From Amorphophallus konjac (lineage: Eukaryota > Streptophyta > Magnoliopsida > Alismatales > Araceae): a stretch of 64,000 nt of DNA. The notes beneath the pieces were generated by a model that saw only the letters and a program-made list of their open reading frames with translations, did no database searches and was not told the DNA's origin. The position numbers and the translations under genes are program-made. The stretch covers positions 327,863,829 to 327,927,828 of the forward strand of contig CM040125.1 in assembly GCA_022559845.1 (NCBI GenBank). Direction: 5' to 3'. How positions within the stretch are numbered: the stretch's first letter is position 1; every line of letters begins with the position of its first letter. Of the stretch, positions 11,405 to 22,455 are shown in pieces.

Positions 11405-12376
11405 GTGACGGTCGTTTACTGGGCCGTTACATCATGTAACGCTCCAGTAGTGGGCCGTTACAATGATCCGAATTCAGAATGATCAAATAGACTCAGAGAA
11501 GTGTGACGGTCATTCATTGGGCCGTTACGTTGTGTGACGGTCCATGATTAGGCCGTTACAGTAGTCTGAGACCAGAATCAAGTAATCGAACTCAGATGAA
11601 TGTGATGGTCTTATATTGGGCCGTTACATTGCCTGACGGTCCAATATAGAGCCGTTACACTACTGATAACCAGAAAACATCGATAGTGTACTCTAATCAA
11701 TGGGCTTTAAGGGTACAACCAACTCGGCGTCCTAGTGGGAATCCCAGGCTCGCGGAGAATTACGGAGGCCTTGAAATAAGATTTCCTAATCCATTGGAAG
11801 GAATATCCAATAGAGAGGTCCTCAAGTCCAAGAATATGTTCTTATAGTGCAAAGTGTGAACTAATGGACAACATACTAGAATATGTGCCATGTACTTATA
11901 GAAATGAGTCCATAGATAGAGATAGAATGTGTATCCATGTCTAAATCACGATAAAAACTCCATCAATGCATTATGTAAAATCATGATTTAGAATACAAAA
12001 CTATAGATTTTTGGTCATGAAATTAACATATCATTAAAATGATATTAAGATGCCAAAATCATGCAATACCTATCATGAACGATTGAATAATTCCAAGATC
12101 ACTTTAATAGGTTTAAACTTAGATAACTAGGCTTAATAATAAGTAAAATTGACAAGTCCTATTCTATCTCGGGTTGACAGAACATCAGGTGTCTGACGGT
12201 CTATTGATGACGCGTCACGGTTAATGTGACGGTTTATCGAGCAGCCGTTACATGAACGTAACGCTCCTTCCCTGATGCGTCAGAGACAACAGAGTGCATA
12301 TATATACAACAGAACTGTGACGGCTCATCGTAAGGCCGTTATGTGAGTATGACGGTCCTACTATGATGCGTCAGAG
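11405..12376. repeat. Hairpin clusters in element A LTR
   Basis: Two groups (11405-11662, 12187-12376) of short inverted repeats of the form GTGACGGTCnnnnnnnGGCCGTTAC. Perfect 7-bp arms occur at 11435-11441 (TGTAACG) and 11456-11462 (CGTTACA). Several others pair TGTGACGG with CCGTTACA through one G-T wobble. The same clusters occur in the right LTR (about 15979-16230, 16768-16812 and 19921-20060), where E splits the second one, and a single pair lies near 13103-13163. Confidence 0.85.
11701..11780 (-). promoter_or_regulatory. Conserved LTR block (copy in A left LTR)
   Basis: In minus orientation it reads CTTATTTCAAGGCCTCCGTA, then a GC-rich core with GGATTCCCACTAGG, ending TTGGTTGTACCCTTAAAGCCC. 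Recognisable versions occur in A right (16274-16353), E (18656-18733), F (52562-52641) and G (63925-63990), although the surrounding LTR sequence differs. Function unknown. Confidence 0.75.
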
Positions 12377-13554
12377 CATCTACTGACAGAAAACCATATA
12401 GAATCCAAGAGATCAACTCACATCATGTCTAGAAATCAAAATAGTATGACTATCCTTAGACATGATAACGAAGTATAGGCTATCTACATGCATGGGTTCT
12501 AGTGAATAGACAAGATAACATCTTTTATTTCTATTTAAGGCTAAGAGATGTATGAATGCATAGAACCATTAAAACATGAAATTCATGATCTATCATGCAT
12601 GGAATTGAATCGAACCAGAGGGCTTTTATTCCTATCAAGATGTTTCTGCCATTCATGAGATGACCTACCTCTCCTAAGACCTTTAAACTCCCAATTTGGG
12701 TCTGAAAAGCCGGCCCTAGTTCTCCTATTCTTGTGACTTTTAAGCAACTTCCTTGGGCTCTAACTCCTTGGTTGCTTGGTCTCCTAGCACGAAATTTGGA
12801 GAGCTATTAGTCTAATATATTATAAACAAAAGTTTCTAAAGAACTTACATGAAATTATGACTCCTTACCTTGATTCTTCACGAGCCAAAAGTAAGGGTCG
12901 CTCCGTTCAGAACTAGGTCCTATTCATAGGGTTTTGGCTAGAGTTTGAAGATTAGATCGATTCTAGAGTCCTTAATCTGCCAGAATATAATCCCTAAGAC
13001 TCCTTAGTAATGTTATAACTCTTCCCTAGTCGATTCCTAGTGGATAAGATCCCAAAGTTCTAATCTTTTTGGGAGTTCTTTGACTCACGGAACTTGCAGC
13101 ATGTAACGGTCGTGTCCAGGCGCGTTACCTGGGTCTGGCGGTCGCCCGATGGACCGTTACGGTCAACGTGTATAGAGTTTCAATTTAATAAAACTTTTTT
13201 ATTCGTTTATCCATATAATTATCTTAGATAATTAGTATTTATCCTTAAAATATGTGAATAGACTAAATAACCTTCTAGAATATGGGCCAAACTTAATGGG
13301 CTTGGTCCTTAAACCTTTTGGACTTTATTTAAATGGATTTGGTTAATTATTTAACACAAATGGGCCTTATAATGACTTATTAATCTAATAACCCATTTAT
13401 TAATACATTTAGGCCTTTATAAATTCTAGAAAATTATTTATAAATTCAAAAATTATTTACATAAATTATGGGGTCTTACACCCTCCCTCACTTAAGAGAA
13501 TTTGGTCCCCAAATTCAATATATGGATTTTGGAGAGTGCACTTATTTTAACGTA

Positions 13555-14594
13555 TTAAGAATTAATGTTAGGCGACTGGGTTAAGAGAGTACCTTTTATC
13601 ATCTTACCTTCCTTGTCTAGAATGGCATTTAATCGACCTTGCTTCCCGCGTCTGTTGTTATCCCTTGAAGATTGTCCGTTGATGAAAGGACATAGGGGCA
13701 GGCAATGTTCTCGACTTCCACTTTTGAGACAAGCGCCGAGGCGCTTCCAACATTGTTCTGCCGAGTGCCCAAATTTTTCACAAAATGAGCAAGGTGCCAT
13801 GGCTTGCTCCTTCTCTTCTTTAACTTTCTTATCCTTCCCGTTTCCATTTCCATTTCTTTTTCCGTTACCGTTCCCGTTATGGGACCTCTTAATGTGACGG
13901 TTTTCGCCCTCATCTATTTCTTTCTCTTCTTGCCTATCATGTTTTCGGCTTGACCTTTCTTCTCGGAGCCTCTCCACTTTCTCCATGGTTCTTTCACATA
14001 GATGCGCTCTTTGAACCATCTCGGTATAGGTGCGGATATTCTGAGTGCCAAGTTGTTGGATGAATCTGGGTCTTAAACCATCCATAAATCGGTTGGCTTT
14101 CAATAAATTTGTGCTTATCAAGTGAGAAGCATAAGGTGCTAATCGAGAGAATTGTAATTCATATTCTGCCACAGACATCGCGCCTTATTTTAAGGAGACA
14201 AATTCCATAGCCTTTCTCTCCTTTACATGCTCAGAAAAGTACTTGGCACGGAATAGGGTAAGAAAATCCTCCCATGTATGAGGTGCGTCTGCAGGTGGCG
14301 TTGGAATGGATTTCCACCATGTACGAGCATCCTTGTTGAGTTGAACGTGGCAAGTCGAACCTTCTCCTGGTCAGTGCATTGCATGACATCGAATATTCGA
14401 TTCATTTTATCGATCTAATTTTCTGCTTCATCCGGGTTAGAAGATCCATAGAATCATGGAGGATTTAAACTTCGGAAGTTGCCATGCAAGTTACCCGCGC
14501 CAGCCCTTCCACCGACTTGGGCCACTGTTTGTGGGGCTTGAGCAAGTCCTGCAATAGTTTGCTGCATCTCGTCCCAGTTTATACGATGAGCCAT
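13555..14594 (-). pseudogene. Element A gag (capsid and zinc knuckle), inactivated
   Basis: I place the start at the minus-strand ATG at 14594 (MAHRINWDEMQQTIAG), a typical chromovirus Gag start. A capsid-type region follows with VMQCTDQEKVRLATF, then SVAEYELQFSRLAPYASHL, a lysine/glutamate-rich linker, and a CX2CX4HX4C zinc knuckle CSFCEKFGHSAEQC near 13750-13795. A second, imperfect cysteine cluster follows. Two in-frame stops, near 14449 and 14420, sit where tryptophan is expected, consistent with G-to-A changes. A frameshift lies near 14360 and another stop near 14184. The frame ends at 13555, about 75 bases from the left LTR, so the interior never reaches protease or RT. Gag would package RNA into virus-like particles; this copy cannot make it. 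Confidence 0.85.
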
Positions 14595-14804
14595 TGAGAA
14601 TCAAGGTACCTGAGAATCATGGACATTTTAGTTATTTAGAGTCGGGAAGATTTATCCTAAGGTAATTTCTATATAACTACCTCATCCCGGGCTCTACCCA
14701 ATCCTCACGTGGGTGTGGAAGTTTTTTCTTAGCTCATAGGTAGAGGTCCTTAGACCTTAGACTTATCCTATGACATAACTCTTCTCCCTAAGTCTGAGAC
14801 TTAG

Positions 14805-14816
14805 GCTCTGATACCA
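14805..14816 (-). other. Element A primer-binding site (initiator tRNA-Met type)
   Basis: The minus strand reads TGGTATCAGAGC, the widespread plant primer site complementary to initiator tRNA-Met, seven bases from the right LTR. Confidence 0.85.
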
Positions 14817-16929
14817 ACTTAACTGTCATGCCCCGAGCCTTTATTACAGCGGAAGACTAACTCGGGAAGCGCGAACAGTCGGCATGGTAAACCTCTTGCG
14901 GGCAAGAACGATCAGAGCGCAAGACAATCACACAAAATGAATGCAATTGCATAATATTTATAAAAAATCCGACTTCATTCCATTATCAATCAAATATTCA
15001 AATACAATAACTTTTTCCACCATCTTTCACTCTACTAGACTCAAGAAATAAGAAATTACATTGACTCCATCTAAATAATATAGACTTCCGAAGTCTTCAC
15101 TCTCATTTTGAAAATACTTTCATTTGCTCTCGGACCCGCTACTTGTATAACCCGAATCCGAATTCGAATCACTTCCATCTCCTGAAAAGATTGGAAATAG
15201 GTAATGAGCACACTTGCCCAGTAGGTATCTTTGCATCAACATGAAGGCACTATTAAAGTAATTAACATTTTTGCTCTAGAGAAATAAGGCAAAATCATGC
15301 GAATGTGATAACCATGCGATTAAACCAACGTAACAAGATGATCATATAAGATAGAATGAGAGAAAGATTGAACTAGCACGAATGTGACAAGAACATGAGA
15401 TTGGCCTTTCATGAACAAGAATGTAACGAGAATGCACTTTCACTTTTCACTTTCATAACCATAAAGGTTACACACGAGAATGTCAATCATGTAGCAATTC
15501 ACTAGATTTTAGCGAGTGCTCATGGATTTCACTTATTTATAAAGAAAGTACTCCCAGCGCAATATGACGCCAATAGCATCATACCCCATGGTTTATAAAA
15601 TAGTATGTTTCCGGCAATCAGCCGTGGGGACTAGCATAGAGCCCTTGGACACAATCAACGCCCGAACTGCATCTTCACGTATGAATCAAGCTACTTCCAT
15701 GAGTGTAACAATAAAGCATGGCCAAGAATGTAATAAGGTCAAGAACTCATGATAAAAATAATCAATGAATGAATGCTTCAATTTAGAGTATGCGAGATCA
15801 AGAAAAAGATTTAAACAATGTCATGCTCATGGAAACAAATCGACAGCATAACGGTACATTTTTTTCTCTTTCCAATCATTATATTAAGTTTCTTGATCAA
15901 TATTATAAGTTCTAGACTATCATTAGTCCATCTAGAACCTTTGGAATATCAACCCTTGGGTCAAGTACTTAAACAATGTGACGGTCGTTTACTGGGCCGT
16001 TACATCATGTAACGCTCCAGTAGTGGGCCGTTACAATGATCCGAATTCAGAACGATCAAATAGACTCAGAGAAGTGTGACGGTCATTCATTGGGCCGTTA
16101 CGTTGTGTGACGGTCCATGATTAGGCCGTTACAGTAGTCTGAGACCAGAATCAAGTAATCGAACTCAGATGAATGTGACAGTCTTATATTGGGCCGTTAC
16201 ATTGCCTGACGGTCCAATATAGAGCCGTTACACTACTGATAACCAGAAAACATCGATAGTGTACTCTAATCAATGGGCTTTAAGGGTACAACCAACTCGG
16301 CGTCCTAGTGGGAATCCCAGGCTCGCGGAGAATTACGGAGGCCTTGAAATAAGATTTCCTAATCCATTGGAAGGAATATCCAATAGAGAGGTCCTCAAGT
16401 CCAAGAATATGTTCTTATAGTGCAAAGTGTGAACTAATGGACAACATACTAGAATATGTGCCATGTACTTATAGAAATGAGTCCATAGATAGAGATAGAA
16501 TGTGTATCCATGTCTAAATCACGATAAAAACTCCATCAATGCATTATGTAAAACCATGATTTAGAATACAAAACTATAGATTTTTGGTCATGAAATTAAC
16601 ATATCTTTAAAATGATATTAAGATACCAAAATCATGCAATACCTATCATGAACGATTGAATAATTCCAAGATCACTTTAACAGGTTTAAACTTAGATAAC
16701 TAGGCTTAATAATAAGTAAAATTGACAAGTCCTATTCTATCTCGGGTTGACAGAACATCAGATGTTTGACGGTCTATTGATGGCGCGTCTTGGTTAATGT
16801 GACGGTTTATCGAGCATGTAGCAACCCTGATAAAATATTAATAATAATAAAATTTTAAAAATAAATCAAATAATTAGATAAATAAAACAATATAAAATAA
16901 CACCTCGGATAAAGGCGCTATTTAAATTA

Positions 16930-18460
16930 TAAACGCCTCTAGTTAAGGCGTGACTCAAGAAGTGACGCCCTCACCAAACGGCGTCAAATTCCAACATCAA
17001 AAAGGGTAAGGCTAAGAAACGCCCCTAGCTTGGGCGTGTTTTAAAACAAAGAACGCCTTCATATCAGGCGCTTCTTAAGAAACGACCTGAACCAGGTCGT
17101 CAATTCAGGAATCGACGCCCTGACCTAGGTCGTTAATTCCATTCGAGTTCCGTTCGACACGGGAGCTTATCCAGGGTAATGGATAAGTATTAGAAAGAGT
17201 TAAAAGGTGGTAAGGACTCTATCAAGGAAGTATTACTTCCACACAATCACTAACCCTACTAGGATTTCCCAAAATCCTATAAAGACTCTTGACAGCCGAA
17301 CCCTAAACCTATTTGACCAATCGAACTTCACAGGTACGTGAATAACATCAAGTTCTTCTATTTTTCTTCTTTCTTTCATTATGAACGTAGTATGTGAAGA
17401 ACTAATGTTCTTCATCTATATCTCTTCTACAGGTTAAGGAGCCCTGTCTTCCTAGGAGAACCAGTAAGTTATTCTCCTCCTTTATCTTCTGTTAAGTTAT
17501 TACGAAGCATAATACCTTCGTATTCTATCCTCTGTAGGTCGTCATCTTCGTCTAGGTTGCTGTGACTTTGTTGCTACAGAAGCTTCAGAAAATTTAACAG
17601 AGCAGCATCTTCTTCTAGTTAAAATCCCTCACGTTCATCTTCAATCGACTATCTTAAGGTAGGATTTTCTCAAGTATGTAGCCCAAAGTATATAAGAATC
17701 GTAGTGAAATCATATGAGCATACACCTGCATATAGTTTTCCTAAGTTTTAAACGTTTCTGTTGAATTTTTGAAAGGAACGTCCTTATCAAGGGCGTGATT
17801 TTGAAATACGTGACCCAAACAAGGGCGCTACTTGTAAAGAAACGACCTTGATCAGGTCGTCAATTTTAGATTTGACGCCCTGTACACAGGCGTTAATTTC
17901 ATTTAATCATTAATCACCCATGTTAAGAATTGATTATCTATGAAATCATGATTCTACAATAATGCATGATCATATGTCTTCAAACCTATTAATTTTATTG
18001 TCATGACCATACATTCGTTCTCCATGAATTCTATTATCCTGAAATTATTATTGTCCATGAAAATTCATGGTATTTCTTGAATTCACGACCGTGGCTAGGT
18101 CGTCTTTCACTGGAATAACGTCCGATACTAGGGCGTGAATTGAAAAGTAACGCCCCTTCATAGGGCGCGTTTCTGTTAAAATCCCGAACAATATATTCTG
18201 TAAAAATAAGAATTTAATGATTAGCGCCCCTGCCAAGGGCGCGTTTTTGATAATTTCTGAAAATAAATATGTTCTGTAAAATATTGTAAATAAAAGACGC
18301 CTGCTACTGTAGTCGTCTCATTGCAAAGAAACGCCCCTGTCCAGGGCGCGTTTTAGATAAATTAATGAAATATTGAAATTCTGAAAAATGGAAACATGTG
18401 TAAACGCCCTTCTGTTAGGCGTTAATTACTTGATAAACGACGCTGCTTAAGTCGTTATTT
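16930..18460. repeat. Covarying hairpin series in LTR E (ACGnCC...GGnCGT)
   Basis: At least 20 short inverted repeats lie between 16930 and 18460. Examples: ACGCCT/AGGCGT (16933-16951), ACGCCC/GGGCGT (17019-17037), ACGACCT/AGGTCGT (17082-17100, 7-bp perfect arms, 5-base loop), ACGACC/GGTCGT (18085-18103). The third base of the arm changes between C and A while the partner changes between G and T, so pairing is kept through transversions. Spacers are AT-rich (often TTAATT or CAATT). The same series recurs in LTR G. Confidence 0.88.
17278..17283 (+). promoter_or_regulatory. TATA box of LTR E
   Basis: CCTATAAAGACTC about 460 bases into the LTR, downstream of the first hairpins, is the best TATA-like sequence on the plus strand. 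Confidence 0.45.
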
Positions 18461-18655
18461 TACTGTAAAACTGATTTTCCACTGTTTCTGTTAACCGATG
18501 GTTTCATATGTTATATAATATATATATCGGCACTATTCTCCACTCCGTGAGTATAGTCCCACGTTTCACGATTGTTTTATCGATCACACTCAATTCTCAT
18601 TGACATACAAGCTCTCCATTGGACATTCCGTTCCTTTGGACTAGCGAGTTAGTCA

Positions 18656-18733
18656 TTGAGACCTCCGTAAGACTCCTCGTAGCCTTGGATTCCCTCAAGG
18701 CTGACTGAGCTGGTTGTACCCTAAAAACCCATT
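18656..18733 (+). promoter_or_regulatory. Conserved LTR block (copy in E)
   Basis: Contains ACCTCCGTAAGACTCCTCG, GGATTCCCTCAAGG and GAGCTGGTTGTACCCT in the same order and spacing as the block in A, F and G, and in LTR-sense orientation. Confidence 0.75.
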
Positions 18734-19787
18734 ACACCATTGATGCCATGTCACTCTAAAGAAACATGGTATACCGGCCCTTATGATTATACAAAGAGTA
18801 TATCATAAGAAAATCTTAATGGGATGATGATATCATGCCATATCATGTCATTCTTGTAAACCTCAATTCTATGATAAGAATGAGGGTATCTTATCTTTAA
18901 TATACTGTTCATGTGGACCTCAATTCTATATAAAGAATGTCCATATTGATCTGTCATGGTACCCAAGTTAAGGGAACCATATTCTACCTAGTTTTATCGA
19001 TATCGTGATTATACCGTAATTATCGCCATTCTATGTCCTTTGTCATATTTTTGGACTCCATTCTGTCAAGTTGTCATACATGTCTACAAGCTTGATTGTT
19101 GAAATTCAAAAATTGGCTATATATATAAGGTGGATGTCAAAACACATGATAAATGTCTACGCATATAGGGCCCGATCTGGTCCTGGGAGGAGCACCCGAA
19201 AGTACTTGTGCCCATGGGAGTTAAAATGATAAGGTATCTGGCATTATACCGAGTACTTTACTTTCTAGATTGGACATTCCACATAAATTTTGTGCTTGAA
19301 ATCGTACTTGACTTGACATGAAATGCGTGGCCCGAAAAAGGGTAATTTACTTGCTTGATACATGATAGCCAAAGTTCTTGACATGACTTGTTAAATGTAC
19401 TTGCTTGAATATCTCAAATGTCTTGTTATCTTATTGAAAGTTCATGATTTGTCCATCTTAATTCCTTGATATTACATTTTCTCTATCTTGTCGTTTTATG
19501 CGAGCATGCATAGCTTCATTGCATTCATGAAAATGTAATTACTTAAACCCCTTGCTAGTACTTGAGATATAATTTCCTACTGAGCGTTCGCTCATTCCGT
19601 TTGTCCCTTTTTACTTTTCAGGTAAGTCCGACGACGATGGAAGTCAATCGGATGGGAATGGTCAAGAGTGAAAGTGATAGAGCTGCTAGTGTCATCTAGT
19701 CTTTTCTATAGTTTCTTGAGTCAAATATGTATTCTTTTCCTTTTTATTAAACAGAGTATTGGATTTGTAATAGTCTATCCATTATGA

Positions 19788-19793
19788 AATAAA
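19788..19793 (+). terminator. Poly(A) signal of LTR E
   Basis: AATAAA in GAAATAAAGGATTGGG, 126 bases before the LTR end, fits a 3' processing signal. Confidence 0.5.
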
Positions 19794-21161
19794 GGATTGG
19801 GTTATCTTGCTATTTTGCGCATCTCTGTCTTTGTGTCGAATACATGACCACTCTGATTGACATGATTGATATAAACTCGTCACGCATCTCCGGGTATCTT
19901 CCGCGCTCGGGGCGTGACAGAGCAGCCGTTACATGAACGTAACACTCCTTCCCTGATGCGTCAGAGACAACAGAGTGCATATATATACAACAGAACTATG
20001 ACAGCTCATCATAAGGCCGTTACGTGAGTATGACGGTCCTACTATGATGCGTCAGAGCATCTACTGACAGAAAACCATATAGAATCCAAGAGATCAACTC
20101 ACATCATGTCTAGAAATCAAAATAGTATGACTATCCTTAGACATGATAACGAAGTATAGGCTATCTACATGCATGTGTTCAAGTGAATAGATAAGATAAC
20201 ATCTTTTATTTCTATTTAAGGCTAAGAGCTGTATGAATGCATAGAACCATTAAGACATGAAATTCATGATCTATCATGCATGGAATTCAATCGAACCAGA
20301 GGGCTTTTATTCCTATCAAGATGTTTCTGCCATTCATGAGATGACCTACCTCTCTTAAGACCTTTAAACTCCCAATTTGGGTCTAAAAAGCCGGCCCTAG
20401 TTCTCCTCTTCCTGTGACTTTTCCGCAACTTCCTTGGGCTCTAACTCCTTGGTTGCTTGGTCTCCTAGAACGAAATTTGGAGAGCTATTAGTCTAATGTA
20501 TTATAAACAAAAGTTTCTAAATAACTTACCTGAAATTGTGACTCCTTACCTTGATTCTTCACGAGCCAAAAGTAAGGGTCGCTCCGTTCAGAACTAGGTC
20601 CTATTCATAGGGTTTTGGCTAGAGTTTGAAGATTAGATCGATTCTAGAGTCCTTAATATGCCAGAATCTAATCCCTAAGAGTCCTTAGTAATGTTATAAC
20701 TCTTCCCAAGTCAATCCCTAGTGGATAAGATCCCAAAGTTCCAATCTTTTTGGGAGTTCTTTGACTCACGGAACTTGCAGCATGTAACGGTCGTGTCCAG
20801 GCGCGTTACCTGGGTGTGGCGGTCGCCCGATTGACCGTTATAGTCAACGTGTATATAGTTTCAATTTAATAAAACTCTTTTATTGGTTTATCCATATAAT
20901 TATCTTAGATAATTAGTATTCATCCTTAAAATATGTGAATAGAGTTAATAACCTTCTAGAATATGGGCCAAACTTAATGGGCTTCGTCCTTAAACCTTTT
21001 GGACTTTATTTAAATGGATTTGGTTAATTATTTAACACAAATGGGCCTTATAATGACTTATTAATCTAATAACCCATTTATTAATACATTTAGGCCTTTA
21101 TAAATTCTAGAAAATTATTTATAAATTCAAAAATTATTTACATAAATTATGGGGTCTTACA

Positions 21162-21640
21162 GAATAGTTGTCGGCCTGGAAGCTGATAATTGGGAAGCTG
21201 TCGGCTTAAAAGCTGTAAGTGAATAGCTATCAGCTCAGGGGCCGATGATTGAATAGCTGTCGGCTCAGGGTTGATGATTGAATAGCTATCGGCTTGGAAG
21301 CCGATAATTGAATAGATGTCGACTCTGGGGTCGATGATTGAATAGTTGTCGGCTCAAGGGCCGATGATTGAATAGCTATCGGCTTGAAGCCCCGATGGCT
21401 GAGTGTTTTGTCGGTTCAATACCCTGTTGGCGGAATGCTTGTCCGCTTGAAGCCCCGATAGATGAACATCTTGTCGATTTAACGCCCCGTTGGTGGAATG
21501 CTTGTCAGCTTGAAGCCCCGATGGCTGAACATCTTGTCGGTTTGACGCCCCGTTGGCAGAATGCTTGTCGGCTTGAAGCCCCAATAGCTGAACACCTTGT
21601 TGGTTTAACTCCCTGTTGGCGGAATGTTTGTCGGCTTAGA
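21162..21640. repeat. Element C array 7, right part
   Basis: Resumes after element A with the duplicated GAATA. The 30-bp TCGGCTCAGGGGCCGATGAT units give way at about 21370 to units of about 35 bp with GTCGGCTTGAAGCCCCGATG and GTCGGTTTGACGCCCCGTTG. The arms alter but keep partial complementarity. Confidence 0.85.
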
Positions 21641-21899
21641 CGAAAGGTCGTGACGCCGACCACATGAGAAGTCTATTTGTTGGATGGCTGAAGGTAGAGG
21701 GTGAAAGATCATGTCTGCCTCAAGGCTCACTTTCTTTTCTTCTCTTCTTCTTTTATGTGGAGAGGCTAGTGGAAAGACCAAGTCTGCCTGATGACTATTC
21801 TTTTCTTTTTTGTTCTTCCTTTTATTGTGAAGAGGCGGGTGCAAAGACCACGTCTGCCTCATGACTGTTCCTTTTGTTCTGCTCTTCTTTTCTCATTAA
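21641..21899. repeat. Element C threefold repeat with pyrimidine tracts
   Basis: Three units of roughly 70-85 bp carry GTGnAAGACCAnGTCTGCCT followed by a CT-rich tract (TTTCTTTTCTTCTCTTCTTC). The arms AGACC and GTCT are complementary. No coding is seen. Confidence 0.65.
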
Positions 21900-22453
21900 T
21901 GCCCCCAGACTTTGGTGTATTTCTCTTAATATGCCCCCAAGTTGGGGTATAACTTTTCTTCATTCGCCCCCCTAAGTCGGGAGGGTATGCCTCTTTGCTT
22001 CTGTGCCCCCGGGCGGGGTGTAGTCCGTGCTTCTTATGCCCCCATGGCGGGGTAGAATCTTTACTTCTGATGCTCCCATGGCATGGTATCTTCTTTACGG
22101 CCTCTATGTCCCCAGGCGAGGTGTATGTTTCTTCTTCAAATACCCCTAAGTTGGGGTGCAACTTCAGTTTCCTATGCCTCCAGAGGGCGGTACCTTTCTC
22201 TTCATATGCCCCGGGCACGGGGCGTATCTTTGCTTCTTATGCCCCTGAGGGGGTGTAGCTTTATTTCACGTGCCCCCTAGGAGGGGAGTGTTTTACTTCT
22301 TATGCACCCAAGGTAGGATGTGTCTTTTCTTCACATTCCCCTGAGCGGGGTGTATCTTTTGCTTCTATGCCCCCAGGCGGGGCGTGTTCCTTCTTCAAAT
22401 GCCCTTAAGCCAGGGCTTTTTCTTTATGGCTTCTATGCCCCCAGGCGGGACGT
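21900..22453. repeat. Element C array 8, left part: TGCCCCCAGGCGGGGTG units
   Basis: About 16 units of 31-37 bp: TATGCCCCCAGGCGGGGTGT plus a T-rich spacer (ATTTCTTCTTCAAA). Each core pairs CCCC with GGGG, for example 22038-22053. Unit length varies, so the long open frames seen in several phases are not genes. Interrupted at 22453 by the CACTA fragment. Confidence 0.88.
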
Positions 22454-22455
22454 AC

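Larger units (their letters stand above)
10250..13480 (-). mobile_element. Element A left (3') LTR
   Basis: Starts TGTCACACCCCGAGCC and ends GGGGTCTTACA. It is almost colinear with the right LTR and differs by scattered, mostly transition, changes. It carries inverted-repeat clusters (11405-11662 and 12187-12376), a conserved block (11701-11780) and, near 12916-12931 in minus orientation, CCCTATGAATAGG where LTR F has the TATA box CCCTATAAATA; both A LTRs share this altered form. Confidence 0.9.
16817..19919 (+). mobile_element. Solo LTR E (gypsy type), 3103 bp
   Basis: Begins TGTAGCAACCCTGATAAAAT and ends CGCTCGGGGCGTGACA, flanked by target duplication GAGCA (16812-16816, 19920-19924). No interior is present, so it is a solo LTR left by recombination between two LTRs. 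Plus orientation follows from the end similarity with the complement of A and F (CTCGGGGCRTGACA), the TATA box and the downstream AATAAA. It contains a long series of inverted repeats and the conserved block. No coding is seen. Confidence 0.92.
10250..21161 (-). mobile_element. Element A: gag-only non-autonomous gypsy retrotransposon (complete, with nested solo LTR)
   Basis: Left LTR 10250-13480, a short interior of 1343 bp, and right LTR 14824-21161. Target duplication GAATA at 10245-10249 and 21162-21166. The LTRs are about 3.23 kb each once solo LTR E is removed from the right copy. Minus orientation follows from the tRNA-Met-type primer site (GCTCTGATACCA, 14805-14816) next to the right LTR and the purine tract (minus strand of 13481-13491) next to the left. 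The interior holds only a broken gag; protease, RT, RNase H and integrase are absent. LTRs and tract closely resemble element F, which does carry pol. Confidence 0.92.
14824..21161 (-). mobile_element. Element A right (5') LTR, split by solo LTR E
   Basis: Two pieces, 14824-16816 and 19920-21161, together match the left LTR in length to within a base once the five duplicated bases are discounted. They carry the conserved block at 16274-16353 and the same hairpin clusters. E inserted in the middle of a hairpin cluster (GACGGTTTATCGAGCA). Confidence 0.9.
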
